64,000 nucleotides of DNA from Hyphomicrobiaceae bacterium (GCA_021730785.1 JAKFWF010000046.1:62001-126000); one strand, 5' to 3'. Positions 23,797 to 32,563 are shown, numbered from the stretch's first letter. Made by a program: numbers and translations. The notes: generated from the letters alone by a model not told the origin.

Positions 23797-24418
23797 TGGC
23801 AACGTCGAACATCACTTCGTTGCGGCGGAATGGCCCTGGCGTGAACGGGTCGTTATAGTAGGCGTAGGTGGCGGTGGCGGCGACCGAAGTCGCGAGATTA
23901 CCCTTGGCGATCCAGGTCCGCAGAACGGCCTCCTGTTCCGCAATCAGTGCGTCCGTCGCGACGCCGGAAAAGCGAATGGCGATTCGGCGCGACGCTGGCA
24001 CCTGCTTCAGCTGCACCGTGGCGCCGGCGGGTGCCGGCAGGTCGCCGAGCTTATACTTTGACGGCATGATGAACTGCACGGTCCAGCTGTCGTCGTTGCC
24101 GTTGCGCGATAGGCTGCGCTGCTGTGTCACCGGTGCCGTCATCGCGATGGTATCGCCCGTCCGCTCTTTGGCAAAAATGTAATTGGCGAGCGGCCGGAAC
24201 CCGGCATTGACCGCGCCGCGACGATCACCGGTCGTCGTCACCTCGGCGATCACCAGTGCCGGATAGTCCCGCACCTCAATCGCCCCATCCTGCAGTACGA
24301 CCCGGTAGGCCGGCTTCTCGACATTCTGCACGTAGAACACCCACACGCCCATGCCGACGACCGCCAGCGCTGCCAAGCCGGCAAGGGTGTAGAGCCCTAT
24401 CACAATCGCCCTTCGCAT
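23786..24418 (-). CDS. SOUL heme-binding family protein, membrane anchored
   Basis: A 210-residue protein. An N-terminal helix (IVIGLYTLAGLAALAVVGMGVWVFY) anchors it, and the SOUL/HBP fold follows outside the membrane. PAYRVVLQDGAIEVRDYPALVIAEV and IAMTAPVTQQ are strong family signatures. Heme or porphyrin binding is known for some relatives, but the bacterial role is unclear. It is convergent with erpA and overlaps its 3' end by 11 bp. Confidence 0.86.
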   Translation of the reverse strand: MRRAIVIGLYTLAGLAALAVVGMGVWVFYVQNVEKPAYRVVLQDGAIEVRDYPALVIAEVTTTGDRRGAVNAGFRPLANYIFAKERTGDTIAMTAPVTQQRSLSRNGNDDSWTVQFIMPSKYKLGDLPAPAGATVQLKQVPASRRIAIRFSGVATDALIAEQEAVLRTWIAKGNLATSVAATATYAYYNDPFTPGPFRRNEVMFDVATKP

Positions 24419-24494
24419 GCTGATCCATGTCCTCGCGTTCCTTGCGAGGTGATACGCCAGCGATCACCGATTGGGTCACTGCGCCGGGGCGGTA

Positions 24495-24974
24495 TCAGCC
24501 CTTGACGCCGAGCAATTCGACATCGAACAGCAGGGTGGCGTTGCCTGGGATCACGCCGCCGGCACCGCGGGCGCCATAGCCGAGTGCGGGCGGGATGATC
24601 AGCGTGCGCTTGCCGCCGACCTTCATGCTGGCCACGCCTTCGTCCCAGCCGCCGATCACCTGGCGCTTGCCGATCGCGAATTCGAACGGCTCGCCACGGT
24701 CGACCGAACTGTCGAACTTCTTGCCCTTCACGCCGTCGACATAGAGCCAGCCGGTATAGTGCATGACGCAGGTCTGCCCCGTCTTGGGTTGGGCACCCGT
24801 GCCAACGACGCTGTCGGTGAACTGCAAGCCTGAGGCGGTGGTGGTCATTTGGCTCAACTTTGGCTGGGGGACTTCGGTTTGCGGTGCCACAGGGGCTTCC
24901 TGCCCGCAGCCCGCAAGGGCTGCGAAGGCGAAAAGGCAGAACACGAGGGCGCTGCCTGCGGGCGAGATACTCAT
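24495..24974 (-). CDS. FKBP-type peptidyl-prolyl isomerase, lipoprotein
   Basis: A 159-residue protein with a lipoprotein signal ([23 protein letters not shown], lipobox AALAGC) and one FKBP domain. Conserved pieces are [39 protein letters not shown] and [16 protein letters not shown]. It should be exported and lipid-anchored, helping proline isomerisation in the periplasm. The signal peptide sets the start at 24974, well inside the longest frame. It follows the FAH-family gene by 7 bp, so the two are probably co-transcribed. Confidence 0.9.
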   Translation of the reverse strand: MSISPAGSALVFCLFAFAALAGCGQEAPVAPQTEVPQPKLSQMTTTASGLQFTDSVVGTGAQPKTGQTCVMHYTGWLYVDGVKGKKFDSSVDRGEPFEFAIGKRQVIGGWDEGVASMKVGGKRTLIIPPALGYGARGAGGVIPGNATLLFDVELLGVKG

Positions 24975-24981
24975 CGTCGGC

Positions 24982-25767
24982 TCACACGATCCGGATCGAC
25001 AGGTCGGGCAGGCCTTCGATTTTGCAGAGCAGTATGTCACTGACGACCACCGGGCCGACGTTCTCCGGCGTTCCCGAATAGATGATGTCGCCGGCGAACA
25101 GCTCATTGGCCTCGGACAGCTTGGAAATCTGCTCGGCCACGTTCCAGATCATGTGAGCGAGCGTCGCGTCCTGTTTCACGGTGCCGTTGACGGCGAGCGA
25201 GATGCGCCCCGTCCCGATGTGCCCGACCTGTGCGACCGGATGGATCGGGCCAACCGGCGCCGAACGGTCGAACGACTTGCCGATCTCCCAGGGCTTTTTC
25301 TGGTCGCCCATGGCGCGCTGCAGATCGCGCCGGGTCATGTCGAGGCCAACCGCATAGCCGAACACCAGCTCGAGCGCCTTGTCCTGGGCGATGTCCTTGC
25401 CGCCACCCTTGAGCGCGACCACCAGTTCCACCTCGTAGTGGTAGTTCTTGGTCAGCGAGGGATAAGCGTGATCGACCATGCCGCCCGCCGGCACCAGTTG
25501 GATGGCATCGGTCGGCTTCTGGAAGAAGAACGGCGGTTCGCGCGTCGGGTCCGAGCCCATCTCGCGGGCGTGTGCTGCATAGTTGCGGCCGATGCAGTAG
25601 ATGCGCCGCACGGGGAACATCTGGTCGGAGCCGGCAATCGGAATGAGGGTCGGGGCGATCGTAAACGGCATCCTGGGCGCCTGCGCCCCAGCCTCGCTTG
25701 CAATCACGGTGGCACCGGCAGCGAGCGCCGCCCCGGCAAGGATCGAACGTCTATCGAGATCGGACAT
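24982..25767 (-). CDS. fumarylacetoacetate hydrolase-family protein with a Tat signal
   Basis: A 261-residue FAH-fold protein. [36 protein letters not shown] and [14 protein letters not shown] give the metal-binding core of the family (fumarylpyruvate or acylpyruvate hydrolases). The first 35 residues are [19 protein letters not shown] and an AQA-type cleavage region, a typical twin-arginine signal. Cytoplasmic relatives lack this. The start at 25767 is set by the signal. It heads a two-gene unit with the FKBP lipoprotein. Its periplasmic substrate is unknown. Confidence 0.85.
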   Translation of the reverse strand: MSDLDRRSILAGAALAAGATVIASEAGAQAPRMPFTIAPTLIPIAGSDQMFPVRRIYCIGRNYAAHAREMGSDPTREPPFFFQKPTDAIQLVPAGGMVDHAYPSLTKNYHYEVELVVALKGGGKDIAQDKALELVFGYAVGLDMTRRDLQRAMGDQKKPWEIGKSFDRSAPVGPIHPVAQVGHIGTGRISLAVNGTVKQDATLAHMIWNVAEQISKLSEANELFAGDIIYSGTPENVGPVVVSDILLCKIEGLPDLSIRIV

Positions 25768-25951
25768 GGCATTTTCCCAAGGCAAGATTTTCCCGTACCA
25801 TGCCGCGACCGACGTCCCGAGCGCAAGATGGTTTTGCCGTAGATCATGGGCGATCGCACAAATGAATACGGTCAAGCATCAGCCCGGTCCAAAGGGGCAG
25901 GGATCGACCCGGTCGGACATTTATAGTGCGTTGCCCTGTCACCGCCACCTA

Positions 25952-26028
25952 GGCGCGCCAAGAATGAGTTACGCTGCGCCCGTGCAAGCTGCTTGATTGG
26001 CGATGCGCGGCCTAACTCATGGCGCGCC
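25952..26028. repeat. imperfect long inverted repeat beside the MITE
   Basis: GGCGCGCC, AAGA and ATGAGTTA (25952-25971) are matched inversely by TAACTCAT and GGCGCGCC (26013-26028), with the AAGA unpaired. It ends 2 bp before the CCTCCCCC arm at 26031 that flanks the MITE. It may be the end of an older repeat element. Confidence 0.5.
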
Positions 26029-26030
26029 GT

Positions 26031-26044
26031 CCTCCCCCGTCAAA
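26031..26044. repeat. left palindrome arm and 6-bp target duplication of the MITE
   Basis: CCTCCCCC (26031-26038) is followed by GTCAAA (26039-26044), immediately before the element's terminal repeat. The right side shows GTCAAA (26372-26377) then GGGGGAGG (26378-26385). Removing the element leaves CCTCCCCC, GTCAAA, GGGGGAGG, a hairpin whose loop was the insertion site. Confidence 0.75.
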
Positions 26045-26371
26045 GCTACGGGATTCACACATGTCGGTTGCAGGGGCCGCATGAGCCGAGATTTGGCCGA
26101 ACACTTGTTCGGCCAAATCTCGGGTGTTTTCGTCACGGCCGCGTAGGCGGCCGTCCACGACAAGGTTCAAACCTATGGTTTCACTGGAGAAACCAGATTT
26201 TTGCGACCTGATTGCCCCGGCTGAGGCACCGCGCCTGCGGCCCGTTGTCGTGGAGGACCGCCTCCGCGGCCAAGACGAGAAGGGGAACTTATAATCCGAA
26301 CAGAGAGTTTTTTAAGCCGCTGCAATACCAGCGCAATTTTATCGCCGACTCACTTGTGTGAATCCCGTAGC
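26045..26371 (+). mobile_element. MITE-like element copy A (327 bp, 17-bp terminal inverted repeats)
   Basis: The ends GCTACGGGATTCACACA (26045-26061) and TGTGTGAATCCCGTAGC (26355-26371) are perfect inverted repeats. It is flanked by the direct repeat GTCAAA, a target duplication. It has no transposase gene. The interior matches element B (29404-29776) in inverted orientation over most of its length, including CTCAAACCTATGGTTT-type and GTGGAGGACCGCCTCC strings. A 17-bp-arm hairpin at 26086-26123 lies in an 80-85 bp stretch absent from copy B. Short ORFs within it look spurious. Confidence 0.8.
26086..26123. repeat. nested perfect hairpin in MITE copy A
   Basis: CCGAGATTTGGCCGAAC (26086-26102) and GTTCGGCCAAATCTCGG (26107-26123) are perfectly complementary around ACTT. 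The hairpin has no match at this place in copy B, so it looks like a secondary insertion. Confidence 0.85.
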
Positions 26372-26394
26372 GTCAAAGGGGGAGGCGAAGGCGG

Positions 26395-27410
26395 CGGCCG
26401 GCGAGGCCAGCGCCCAGCACCAGTCTTTGCTGCACTTTCTGAGCAAAGGAGAGTGATCGGATGCAGCCGCTCTGGGGGAGGTACGCAAATACGCGCTGCC
26501 GCGGATCGAGCGGCATGGGCCGATCGAGGTCTGGGTCGTCGACGATACCGGATTTCCAAAATACGGTTCGCATTCCGTGGGCGTGTCGCATCAATATTGC
26601 GGCCAGGCCGGAAAGCAGACGAATTGCCAGATCGCGGTTTCGCTTTCGCTCGCCAATCACCATGCCAGCCTTCCCGCCGCCTCCGGCTGTATCTTCCAGA
26701 AAAATGGGCCAGCGATGCGGCGAGGCGCAAAAAGGCCGGCGTTCCCGACGATATTGAATTCACCACAAAGCCGAAGATGGCACTGCGGCAAATCGAATGG
26801 GCGTGTGAAATCGGCCTGCCCTGCGGCGTCGCTCTGATGGATGCCGGCTATGGGCACGACCTGTCGCTTCGAAACGGCCTGACGCAATTGGAACTCATCT
26901 ATTCGTTGGGCATTCGCGGCACCACGTTGGTTGTCGGGACGACGCCGAAGGCGGAGCCGATGAACGCGGCCGAACTCGCCAAGAAACTGCCGACGAAAGG
27001 CTGCTGGTCGAAAGGTCGATATCACGATGATGCGCTGGCGGATCGAGTGCGATTATCACGAACTCAAACAGGAAGTCGGTCTGGGTCATTTCGAAGGACG
27101 AAGCTGGCGCGGGTTTCATCATCACGCCACGATGTGTATCGCCGCTTATGGATTCCTCGTCTCCGAAAGAGGCGATTTGCCCCTTCGGACCTCGATCCGG
27201 ACGTTTCGTCCAGGAATTTGCCATTCCCTCGGGGTACCGCTCCCGAGGTTCCACCGCTCCGGCCTGAGCGGCATGTTCCCAACTCGATCGCGACCATACG
27301 TCTACGCCTCAACGCCGGCCTCGTCGCAACCTTGTCGCGCTGCTCCTGCTGTGCCAGACCAAGCACCACGACAACTCTGCGCCAGAACTTCCGACGCAGT
27401 ACAACTAACC
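26395..27410 (+). pseudogene. decayed IS701-family (DDE) transposase
   Basis: Pieces of an IS701-type transposase appear in different frames. First comes SAQHQSLLHFLSKGE, then TGA (26454-26456) where Trp is expected, then VWVVDDTGFPKYGSHSVGVS and ANHHASLP. A frame change leads to LYLPEKWASDAARRKKAGVP and LMDAGYGHD. An apparent internal deletion near 27000 follows, then RIECDYHELKQEVGLGHFEG, HHHATMCIAAYGFL and ERHVPNSIATIRLRLN. The N-terminus is missing. The stops, frameshifts and deletion mean it is dead. It starts just right of MITE copy A. Its own terminal repeats were not found. Confidence 0.82.
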
Positions 27411-27442
27411 CAACCTACGGACCTACGAGCCGCCAAGCGCCC

Positions 27443-28369
27443 TCACGCTTCCGCGCCAAACTCCAGCTTGAAGCCGTGCAGGTCAGCGAGCGTCTGGATT
27501 GCGGCCTTGGCATCGGCCTCGGGCATGGCGGTGAAAGGGGGGCGCAGCTCGGCCCAGCCTGGATCGCCGCGATAGTGCGCGATAACCGCCTTCAGCAGCG
27601 GCATCATGGGATAACTCTGGATCGTCTTGCGCATCGCCGACACGTCGGCCTGCATGCGGTCGGCATCGGGACCCTGCCAGTTGTCGTAGATCTTGCGCAT
27701 GGCGGCCGCGCTGATATTGGCGGTTGCCGAGATGGTGCCGACCGCGCCGGCCCGCAGGCCATCGAGCAGGTACAGCTCGGCACCGGGGAACAGCTCGAAG
27801 CCCGGATAGGCATCGAGGATCGCCTTCATGTTGCTCCAGTCGCCGGAGCTGTCCTTGAGGCCAACCACGATGTTTGGGAATTCCTTGCGCAGGCGGCCGA
27901 TCAGCGGCAGCGGAATGCCAACTTGGGCCACGGGGGGGATATGATAGAGATAGACCTTCAGCCGGTCATCGCCCACTTCGTCGATCACGTCGGCGTAGAA
28001 GCGGAACAGGCCTTCTTCGCTTGGGTTCTTGTAATAGAACGGCGGCAGCATCAGTACGCCGCCGCAGCCCACGTCGACCGCATGCTGTGTGAGAATGGCC
28101 GCGTCCGTGATCGAGCAGGCGCCGGTGCCGGGCATCATCAATGTCGGATCAAGCCCTGCATCGATCAGGTCCTCGAGGAGTTCCATGCGCTCGTCGAGGC
28201 CGAGCGAATTGGCCTCGCTCGTTGTCCCGAACGGGGCAAGCGCCGTGCAGCCATTGGCCATCAGCCATTCGGCATGGTCGATGAAGCGATCGGGATCGGG
28301 CGCGCCGTCCTCGCCGAACGGCGTGAGGACGGGCGCAATGATGCCAGAGAAATGCGGTTTCGCTGCCAT
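27443..28369 (-). CDS. dihydrodipicolinate synthase/N-acetylneuraminate lyase-family aldolase
   Basis: A 308-residue class I aldolase of the DapA superfamily. It has SGIIAPVLTPFGEDGAPD, the TTSE pocket in APFGTTSEANSLGLDER, the Tyr region YLYHIPP and the Schiff-base Lys172 in VVGLKDSSGDW. The absence of a lysine operon and the pairing with a GST suggest a catabolic pyruvate aldolase rather than true DapA. The ATG at 28369 has AAGGAG upstream; the same frame stays open to 29038, but that part overlaps the GST gene and is noise. It is 56 bp downstream of the GST gene. Confidence 0.87.
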   Translation of the reverse strand: MAAKPHFSGIIAPVLTPFGEDGAPDPDRFIDHAEWLMANGCTALAPFGTTSEANSLGLDERMELLEDLIDAGLDPTLMMPGTGACSITDAAILTQHAVDVGCGGVLMLPPFYYKNPSEEGLFRFYADVIDEVGDDRLKVYLYHIPPVAQVGIPLPLIGRLRKEFPNIVVGLKDSSGDWSNMKAILDAYPGFELFPGAELYLLDGLRAGAVGTISATANISAAAMRKIYDNWQGPDADRMQADVSAMRKTIQSYPMMPLLKAVIAHYRGDPGWAELRPPFTAMPEADAKAAIQTLADLHGFKLEFGAEA

Positions 28370-28425
28370 GACGTCGGGCTCCTTGGAAAATCGATGGATG
28401 TGAGGCAACCGCCCATGCCAACCGA

Positions 28426-29055
28426 TCAGGGCATCGGAATGTCGGGCTGCTTGATCGGTACGTGGTAGCCCTTCTGCACGGCAGGGCGGGCGGCGATGTC
28501 GCGGTACCAGCGGGTGACGTTGGGGAAGTCCTTGAGGTCGATCGTCTGCCACTCGAAGCGTGAGGCCCAAGGCCAGATCGCCATGTCGGCGATCGAATAG
28601 TCGCCGGCAACGTAAGGCGCTTCGGCCAGGCGACGGTCGAGCACGCCATAGAGGCGCTTGGCTTCGGCGAGGTATCGCTCCTCGGCGTAAGGCGCCTTGC
28701 CCTTGTTGTACTTCACGAAATGATGCACCTGGCCGAGCATCGGGCCGAAGCCCGCCATCTGCCACATCAGCCATTCGGTCGTGCGCCAGTGGGCGTCGCC
28801 CTTGGCAGCCCAGAACTTGCCGGTCTTCTGCGCCAGGTACATGAGGATCGCGCCCGACTCGAAAATCGACTGGCCGGTGTCGGCGTCGAAGATCGCCGGG
28901 ATGCGGTTGTTCGGACTGATCTTGAGGAAGGCTGGCGCAAACTGCTCGTTCTTGTTGATGTCGATCGGGTGCACCTTGTAGGGCAGCCCCACTTCTTCGA
29001 GCATGATGGAAACCTTGCGGCCGTTCGGCGTCGACCAAGTGTAGAGATCGATCAT
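28426..29055 (-). CDS. glutathione S-transferase, YfcG/Nu-like
   Basis: A 209-residue GST. The thioredoxin-fold N-terminus starts MIDLYTWSTPNGRKVSIMLEE, and SPNNRIPAIFDADT carries the cis-Pro and glutathione-binding ES pair (IFESGAILMYL). The C-terminal helical domain ends with RWYRDIAARPAVQKGY. This is the disulfide-reductase-like YfcG/YghU type. GAGGAG lies upstream of the ATG at 29055. It probably forms an operon with the downstream aldolase gene. Confidence 0.9.
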   Translation of the reverse strand: MIDLYTWSTPNGRKVSIMLEEVGLPYKVHPIDINKNEQFAPAFLKISPNNRIPAIFDADTGQSIFESGAILMYLAQKTGKFWAAKGDAHWRTTEWLMWQMAGFGPMLGQVHHFVKYNKGKAPYAEERYLAEAKRLYGVLDRRLAEAPYVAGDYSIADMAIWPWASRFEWQTIDLKDFPNVTRWYRDIAARPAVQKGYHVPIKQPDIPMP

Positions 29056-29403
29056 GACTAGCACTCCTCGGGTTCGATCGGGGGCGATCGGATAGGCCGC
29101 TGAAAGTGAAGCAGCCCTAAGGCCGTTCAATTGGCCATGCTCCAGCGCGGCTGATGTTCGCGCGGCACCGTAGACGATGACCACCGCCGAGAGCAATGCC
29201 GGTTCGCGGGTTCGCGCGCGCGGCAATCGCAGCAGGGACGGTCATTTGCTGAACGCCCCCCGCACAGATCCCGACGGGCGCGGCTCGCGCACCCGGCTCC
29301 CACCTCAAGTGTCTGACGCGGAACCGCGCTTCTGGCCATGGGTGCAACACACGGGCCTTGGGGATATAGCGCTCAAGGCGGACCTGCATCCGGTCCCACG
29401 GCA
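29056..29403. other. intergenic, no gene seen
   Basis: Between the GST start and MITE copy B. No credible coding frame, RNA gene or terminator was seen. The GST promoter should be in the first 100 bp, but no clear -35/-10 pair was identified. Confidence 0.5.
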
Positions 29404-29776
29404 GCTATGGCATTCACACATGTGATACCGGCCAGCGCAACACATGCCCCTTTTCCTTATCCGCTGGCCGAGCGGCCAAGGGTCGCCGGCGCGAGCGCCG
29501 AACGCAAAACTCTTAACCTCATTCAGGTCAAGAGTTTTGCACGAGGGTATGAGTCGGCGTTCGCATTGCTCCGGTATTGCAGTCGCTTACAAACATCGCT
29601 GTGCGGATCAAGCTCTCCCCTTCTCGTCTTGGCCGCGGAGGCGGTCCTCCACGAAAACAGGCCGCAGGCGCGGTGCCTAAGCCGAGGCAAACAGGTGGCA
29701 GAAATCTGGTTTCTCCAGCGAAACCATAGGTTTGAGCCTTGTCGGCACCGCAACCGACATGGGTGAATCCCGTAGC
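29404..29776 (-). mobile_element. MITE-like element copy B (inverted relative to copy A)
   Basis: Ends GCTATGGCATTCACACATGT (29404-29423) and ACATGGGTGAATCCCGTAGC (29757-29776) are imperfect inverted repeats matching the ends of copy A. On the minus strand the interior aligns with copy A, for example GGTTTCGCTGGAGAAACCAG against GGTTTCACTGGAGAAACCAG, and both share GAGAAGGGG. About 110 bp near its left end, including the hairpin at 29504-29540, is absent from copy A. No convincing target duplication was found, so it is older or its flanks have drifted. Confidence 0.75.
29504..29540. repeat. nested hairpin in MITE copy B
   Basis: GCAAAACTCTT (29504-29514) pairs with AAGAGTTTTGC (29530-29540). 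One mismatch follows, then ACCT/AGGT, around loop CATTC. It differs in sequence from the hairpin of copy A and sits at the other end of the element. Confidence 0.75.
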
Positions 29777-29857
29777 CCTCAAGGGGGAAGTTCAATGTGT
29801 TTGCTTGAATGTGCTCGAGGCAGCGGCTTCTTCATGCGATTGCCCTGGCACTCACCT

Positions 29858-30898
29858 CTACGCAGCTTTCCGCCGCACCATGAGCTTCGACAGGAAGACC
29901 GGAGCGGTTGAAACCGGCAATAGGCCGGCGTCGGCGAACAGGCCGTCGAGGTCGTCGATGGTGTAGTGACGGTAGTAGGGTTCATGGAAGCGCACGGGGA
30001 AGGCCTCCAGCAGCCCGTCCCAGCCTGGCCGGTCGCCCATCTGCAGGCTATCGATGAAGACCAGAAGTCCGCCCGGCTTCAACACGCGCGCCATCTCGGC
30101 GGCAACGCGCCGGCGCACGAGGGGCGGCAGTTCGTGGAACAGGAAAATGCAACTGACGATGTCCTGGGTCGCGTCGGCCAAGGGAATCGTCTCGGCGTTG
30201 CCGTCGATGAACTCGGCCGGCCGCACCCCTGCCATATGGCAGGCAGCTTCCGCCAGATAGGTCGACGACAGATCGATGCCGCTGAGCTTCAAGGCTGGAA
30301 ACGCGAGGCGCACCTGGCGCAAAAACCGCCCCGTACCGCAGGCCACATCGAGGAGCGCCAGCTTGCGCTGGTCCTGCCCCCGCATGAACTCGGCGATCGG
30401 GCGCAACGCCGAGCGGCGCATCGGGTTGGCGCTGCCGTAGAACAGCGTCTCCACTTGCACATCGTACAACTTGGCCGAGTCCTCCGACAGATAGCCCCCG
30501 GTCTGGAAGTGGAAGTCCTGGGTAAAGTACTCGGGCAGGCCTTCGGCGGCTGGCAGGCGGCGCGCGGTCAGGGCATCCTCCGCTTCGCGCCGGCCGATGG
30601 CACCTGGCAGATCGGCCATCATCAGCCGCAGGCGGGCGAGGTGGCTCGACAGCGGCTCCGCATCTTCTGTCGTCGGAGAATATAGCCCTTCGCGCACGGC
30701 GGCCGCATCGGCGAGGAACACCGCGGCGAGATCGGTCATCAGTCCCTGACGGGTCGGCACGGGACGCGTCGGTTTATAGGCCGGCTTCGCGCCGAGCCGG
30801 ACTGCCTGCCGGTCCATCAGCCAGTTGATGCCGTAGTACCAGCCGAAGCGCGCCGTGTTGCCGGCCAACTGGGCCGCTTGCCGAAGGGGGTGTGCCAT
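29858..30898 (-). CDS. class I SAM-dependent methyltransferase
   Basis: A 346-residue protein. A helical N-terminal region of about 190 residues precedes a Rossmann methyltransferase domain. Motif I is LLDVACGTGRFLRQVRLAFP, the acidic ribose site is LSGIDLSS, and SCIFLFHELPP and VLKPGGLLVFIDS are motifs IV-VI. The C-terminal RHYTIDDLDGLFADAGL is typical of UbiE-like methyltransferases. The substrate is unknown. It is divergent from the PNPOx-like gene, with 76 bp between starts. Confidence 0.85.
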   Translation of the reverse strand: MAHPLRQAAQLAGNTARFGWYYGINWLMDRQAVRLGAKPAYKPTRPVPTRQGLMTDLAAVFLADAAAVREGLYSPTTEDAEPLSSHLARLRLMMADLPGAIGRREAEDALTARRLPAAEGLPEYFTQDFHFQTGGYLSEDSAKLYDVQVETLFYGSANPMRRSALRPIAEFMRGQDQRKLALLDVACGTGRFLRQVRLAFPALKLSGIDLSSTYLAEAACHMAGVRPAEFIDGNAETIPLADATQDIVSCIFLFHELPPLVRRRVAAEMARVLKPGGLLVFIDSLQMGDRPGWDGLLEAFPVRFHEPYYRHYTIDDLDGLFADAGLLPVSTAPVFLSKLMVRRKAA

Positions 30899-30974
30899 GG
30901 TTCAACCTCGCGTCAGTGCACTATGGCCCGTGATGCGCCCGGCCGGCGCCCAGCAACTTGACGCAGGTGCGAGG

Positions 30975-31589
30975 ATGACGAACAGCAGCGATGTGGCGTT
31001 CAGCCCGGCCGTGAAGGCCATCCAGGAGGCACGCGGCTCGCGGGCAGCGTTCGCGCGCCGGGCCGAATGGCCGAGCCGGATCACGCCCGAGCTCGCAGCC
31101 TTCCTGGCCGAAATCCGCTCGTTTTATCTGGCGACCGCCAGTGCCAGCGGCCAGCCCTACGTGCAGCATCGCGGCGGACCGCCGGGCTTCCTGCGCATCG
31201 TCAACGAGACGACGCTCGCCTTCGCCGACTATAAAGGCAACCGCCAGTTCATCACGACCGGCAATCTCGCCGAGAACCCCAAGGCGTTCATTTTCATCAT
31301 GGAGTATGCGAGCCGCCAACGCATCAAACTGTGGGGCACGGCCAAGGTCGTCACCGACGATACAGCGCTACTGGCGAAACTGTGGCCCGAGGGCTATCAG
31401 GCACGGCCTGAACAGGTGATCGTGTTCGAGCTTGCAGCCATCGATCAGAACTGCCCGCAGCACATTCCGCAGATGTTTCACGCCGAGGATGTGGCGCGCA
31501 CGGTGTCAGCACAGACGGCGCGCATCGCCGAACTCGAAGCCGAGGTCGCCACCCTGCGCGCCCGCGCCCAGGCGGCGGGCCAGGGGTAG
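30975..31589 (+). CDS. pyridoxamine 5'-phosphate oxidase-family (FMN split-barrel) protein
   Basis: A 204-residue flavin-binding split-barrel protein. FYLATASASGQPYVQHRGGPPGFLRIV and DYKGNRQFITTGNLAENPKAFIFIMEY are typical of the PNPOx-like MSMEG_6526/AGR_C type. The last 30 residues form a predicted coiled coil (TARIAELEAEVATLRARA). Relatives bind FMN or F420-like cofactors, but the reaction is unknown. The start at 30975 is uncertain because the Shine-Dalgarno is very close; an earlier Met at 30933 is possible. It lies 4 bp before the sirtuin gene, so the two are co-transcribed. Confidence 0.8.
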   Translation: MTNSSDVAFSPAVKAIQEARGSRAAFARRAEWPSRITPELAAFLAEIRSFYLATASASGQPYVQHRGGPPGFLRIVNETTLAFADYKGNRQFITTGNLAENPKAFIFIMEYASRQRIKLWGTAKVVTDDTALLAKLWPEGYQARPEQVIVFELAAIDQNCPQHIPQMFHAEDVARTVSAQTARIAELEAEVATLRARAQAAGQG

Positions 31590-31593
31590 TCTA

Positions 31594-32295
31594 ATGGCAC
31601 AGCCCAGGAGCATTCTCATTTTGACCGGCGCCGGATTGTCGGCCGAGTCGGGGCTCGCGACCTTCCGCGATAAGGGTGGCATCTGGTCGAAGGTGCGCAT
31701 CGAGGATGTGGCGACGCCCGAGGCCTTCGTGCGCGATCCCGCCCGCGTGCAAGCGTTCTACAACACCCGCCGCCGCGACCACGCGAGCGCCAAACCCAAT
31801 GCCGCGCATCTGGCGCTTGCCCAACTCGAGGCCGAGTTCAAGGGCGACGTCCTGGTCGTCACCCAGAACATCGATGCGCTGCACGAGGCGGCCGGCCAGC
31901 GCCACCTGATCCACATGCACGGCGAGTTGCTGAAGGCCTGGTGCCTCGCCTGCGATGACCGTGCGGCCTGGAATGGCGACATCACGCCGGCCTCCGTCTG
32001 TCCACACTGCAGCGCCACCGGCCGCCTGCGTCCCGACGTCGTGTGGTTCGGCGAAATGCCCTACCACATGGACCTCATCGAGGAGGCGCTGGCCGAGACC
32101 GACCTGTTCGTGTCGATCGGCACCAGCGGCAATGTTTATCCGGCCGCCGGCTTTGTCGCAGCGGCCCGGGCTGTCGGCGCGCGCACGGTCGAACTCAACC
32201 TCGAGCCGTCGGAAGGTGCGCGCCTGTTCGACGAGGCGATCCACGGTCCGGCGACGGAAGTGGTGCCCGCGTTCGTGCGGCGGTTTTTGGTCTGA
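31594..32295 (+). CDS. cobB: NAD-dependent protein deacylase, Sir2 family
   Basis: A 233-residue class III sirtuin that removes acetyl or other acyl groups from lysines using NAD. It has LTGAGLSAESGLATFRDKGG (NAD site), TQNIDALHEAAG, the catalytic His in HMHGEL, four zinc cysteines (WCLAC and VCPHC) and RLRPDVVWFGE. FNTRRRDH-type Tyr/Arg residues after the FRD loop (YNTRRR) suggest the SIRT5-like desuccinylase class. It is the second gene of a pair with the PNPOx-like protein. Confidence 0.9.
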   Translation: MAQPRSILILTGAGLSAESGLATFRDKGGIWSKVRIEDVATPEAFVRDPARVQAFYNTRRRDHASAKPNAAHLALAQLEAEFKGDVLVVTQNIDALHEAAGQRHLIHMHGELLKAWCLACDDRAAWNGDITPASVCPHCSATGRLRPDVVWFGEMPYHMDLIEEALAETDLFVSIGTSGNVYPAAGFVAAARAVGARTVELNLEPSEGARLFDEAIHGPATEVVPAFVRRFLV

Positions 32296-32563
32296 TGTTA
32301 CGTTTCGCTATGCTCCACTTCGCATCAGCAACAACCGCAACCACATCAAAGCTTCTAGAGACCGTGAGAAAAAGGTACAGGGGGGGTATCAAGCCGCTGG
32401 TTTCGTCCGCGAGAAAGTACCCTCCCCCTCACGGCGAAAACCTCTGCAGGTCAATGAGTTTTCTTGGATGTGGCCGATGCGGCGGGTCGTTCGTGCGATT
32501 GCCCTGGGTCATAGGGCTGTTCCTGATCCGAGCGCCGCCCCGCCTCGTCGTCACCCCCGCCCC

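Noticed and set aside
25993-26211. Short ORFs with similar peptides in MITE copies A and B
   Set aside because: Their similarity follows from the DNA repeat itself. There are no starts with Shine-Dalgarno sequences, and the frames are broken by the nested hairpins.
28370-29038. N-terminal extension of the dapA-like frame up to 29038
   Set aside because: It overlaps the GST gene in another frame, and the aldolase has a Shine-Dalgarno and normal start at 28369.
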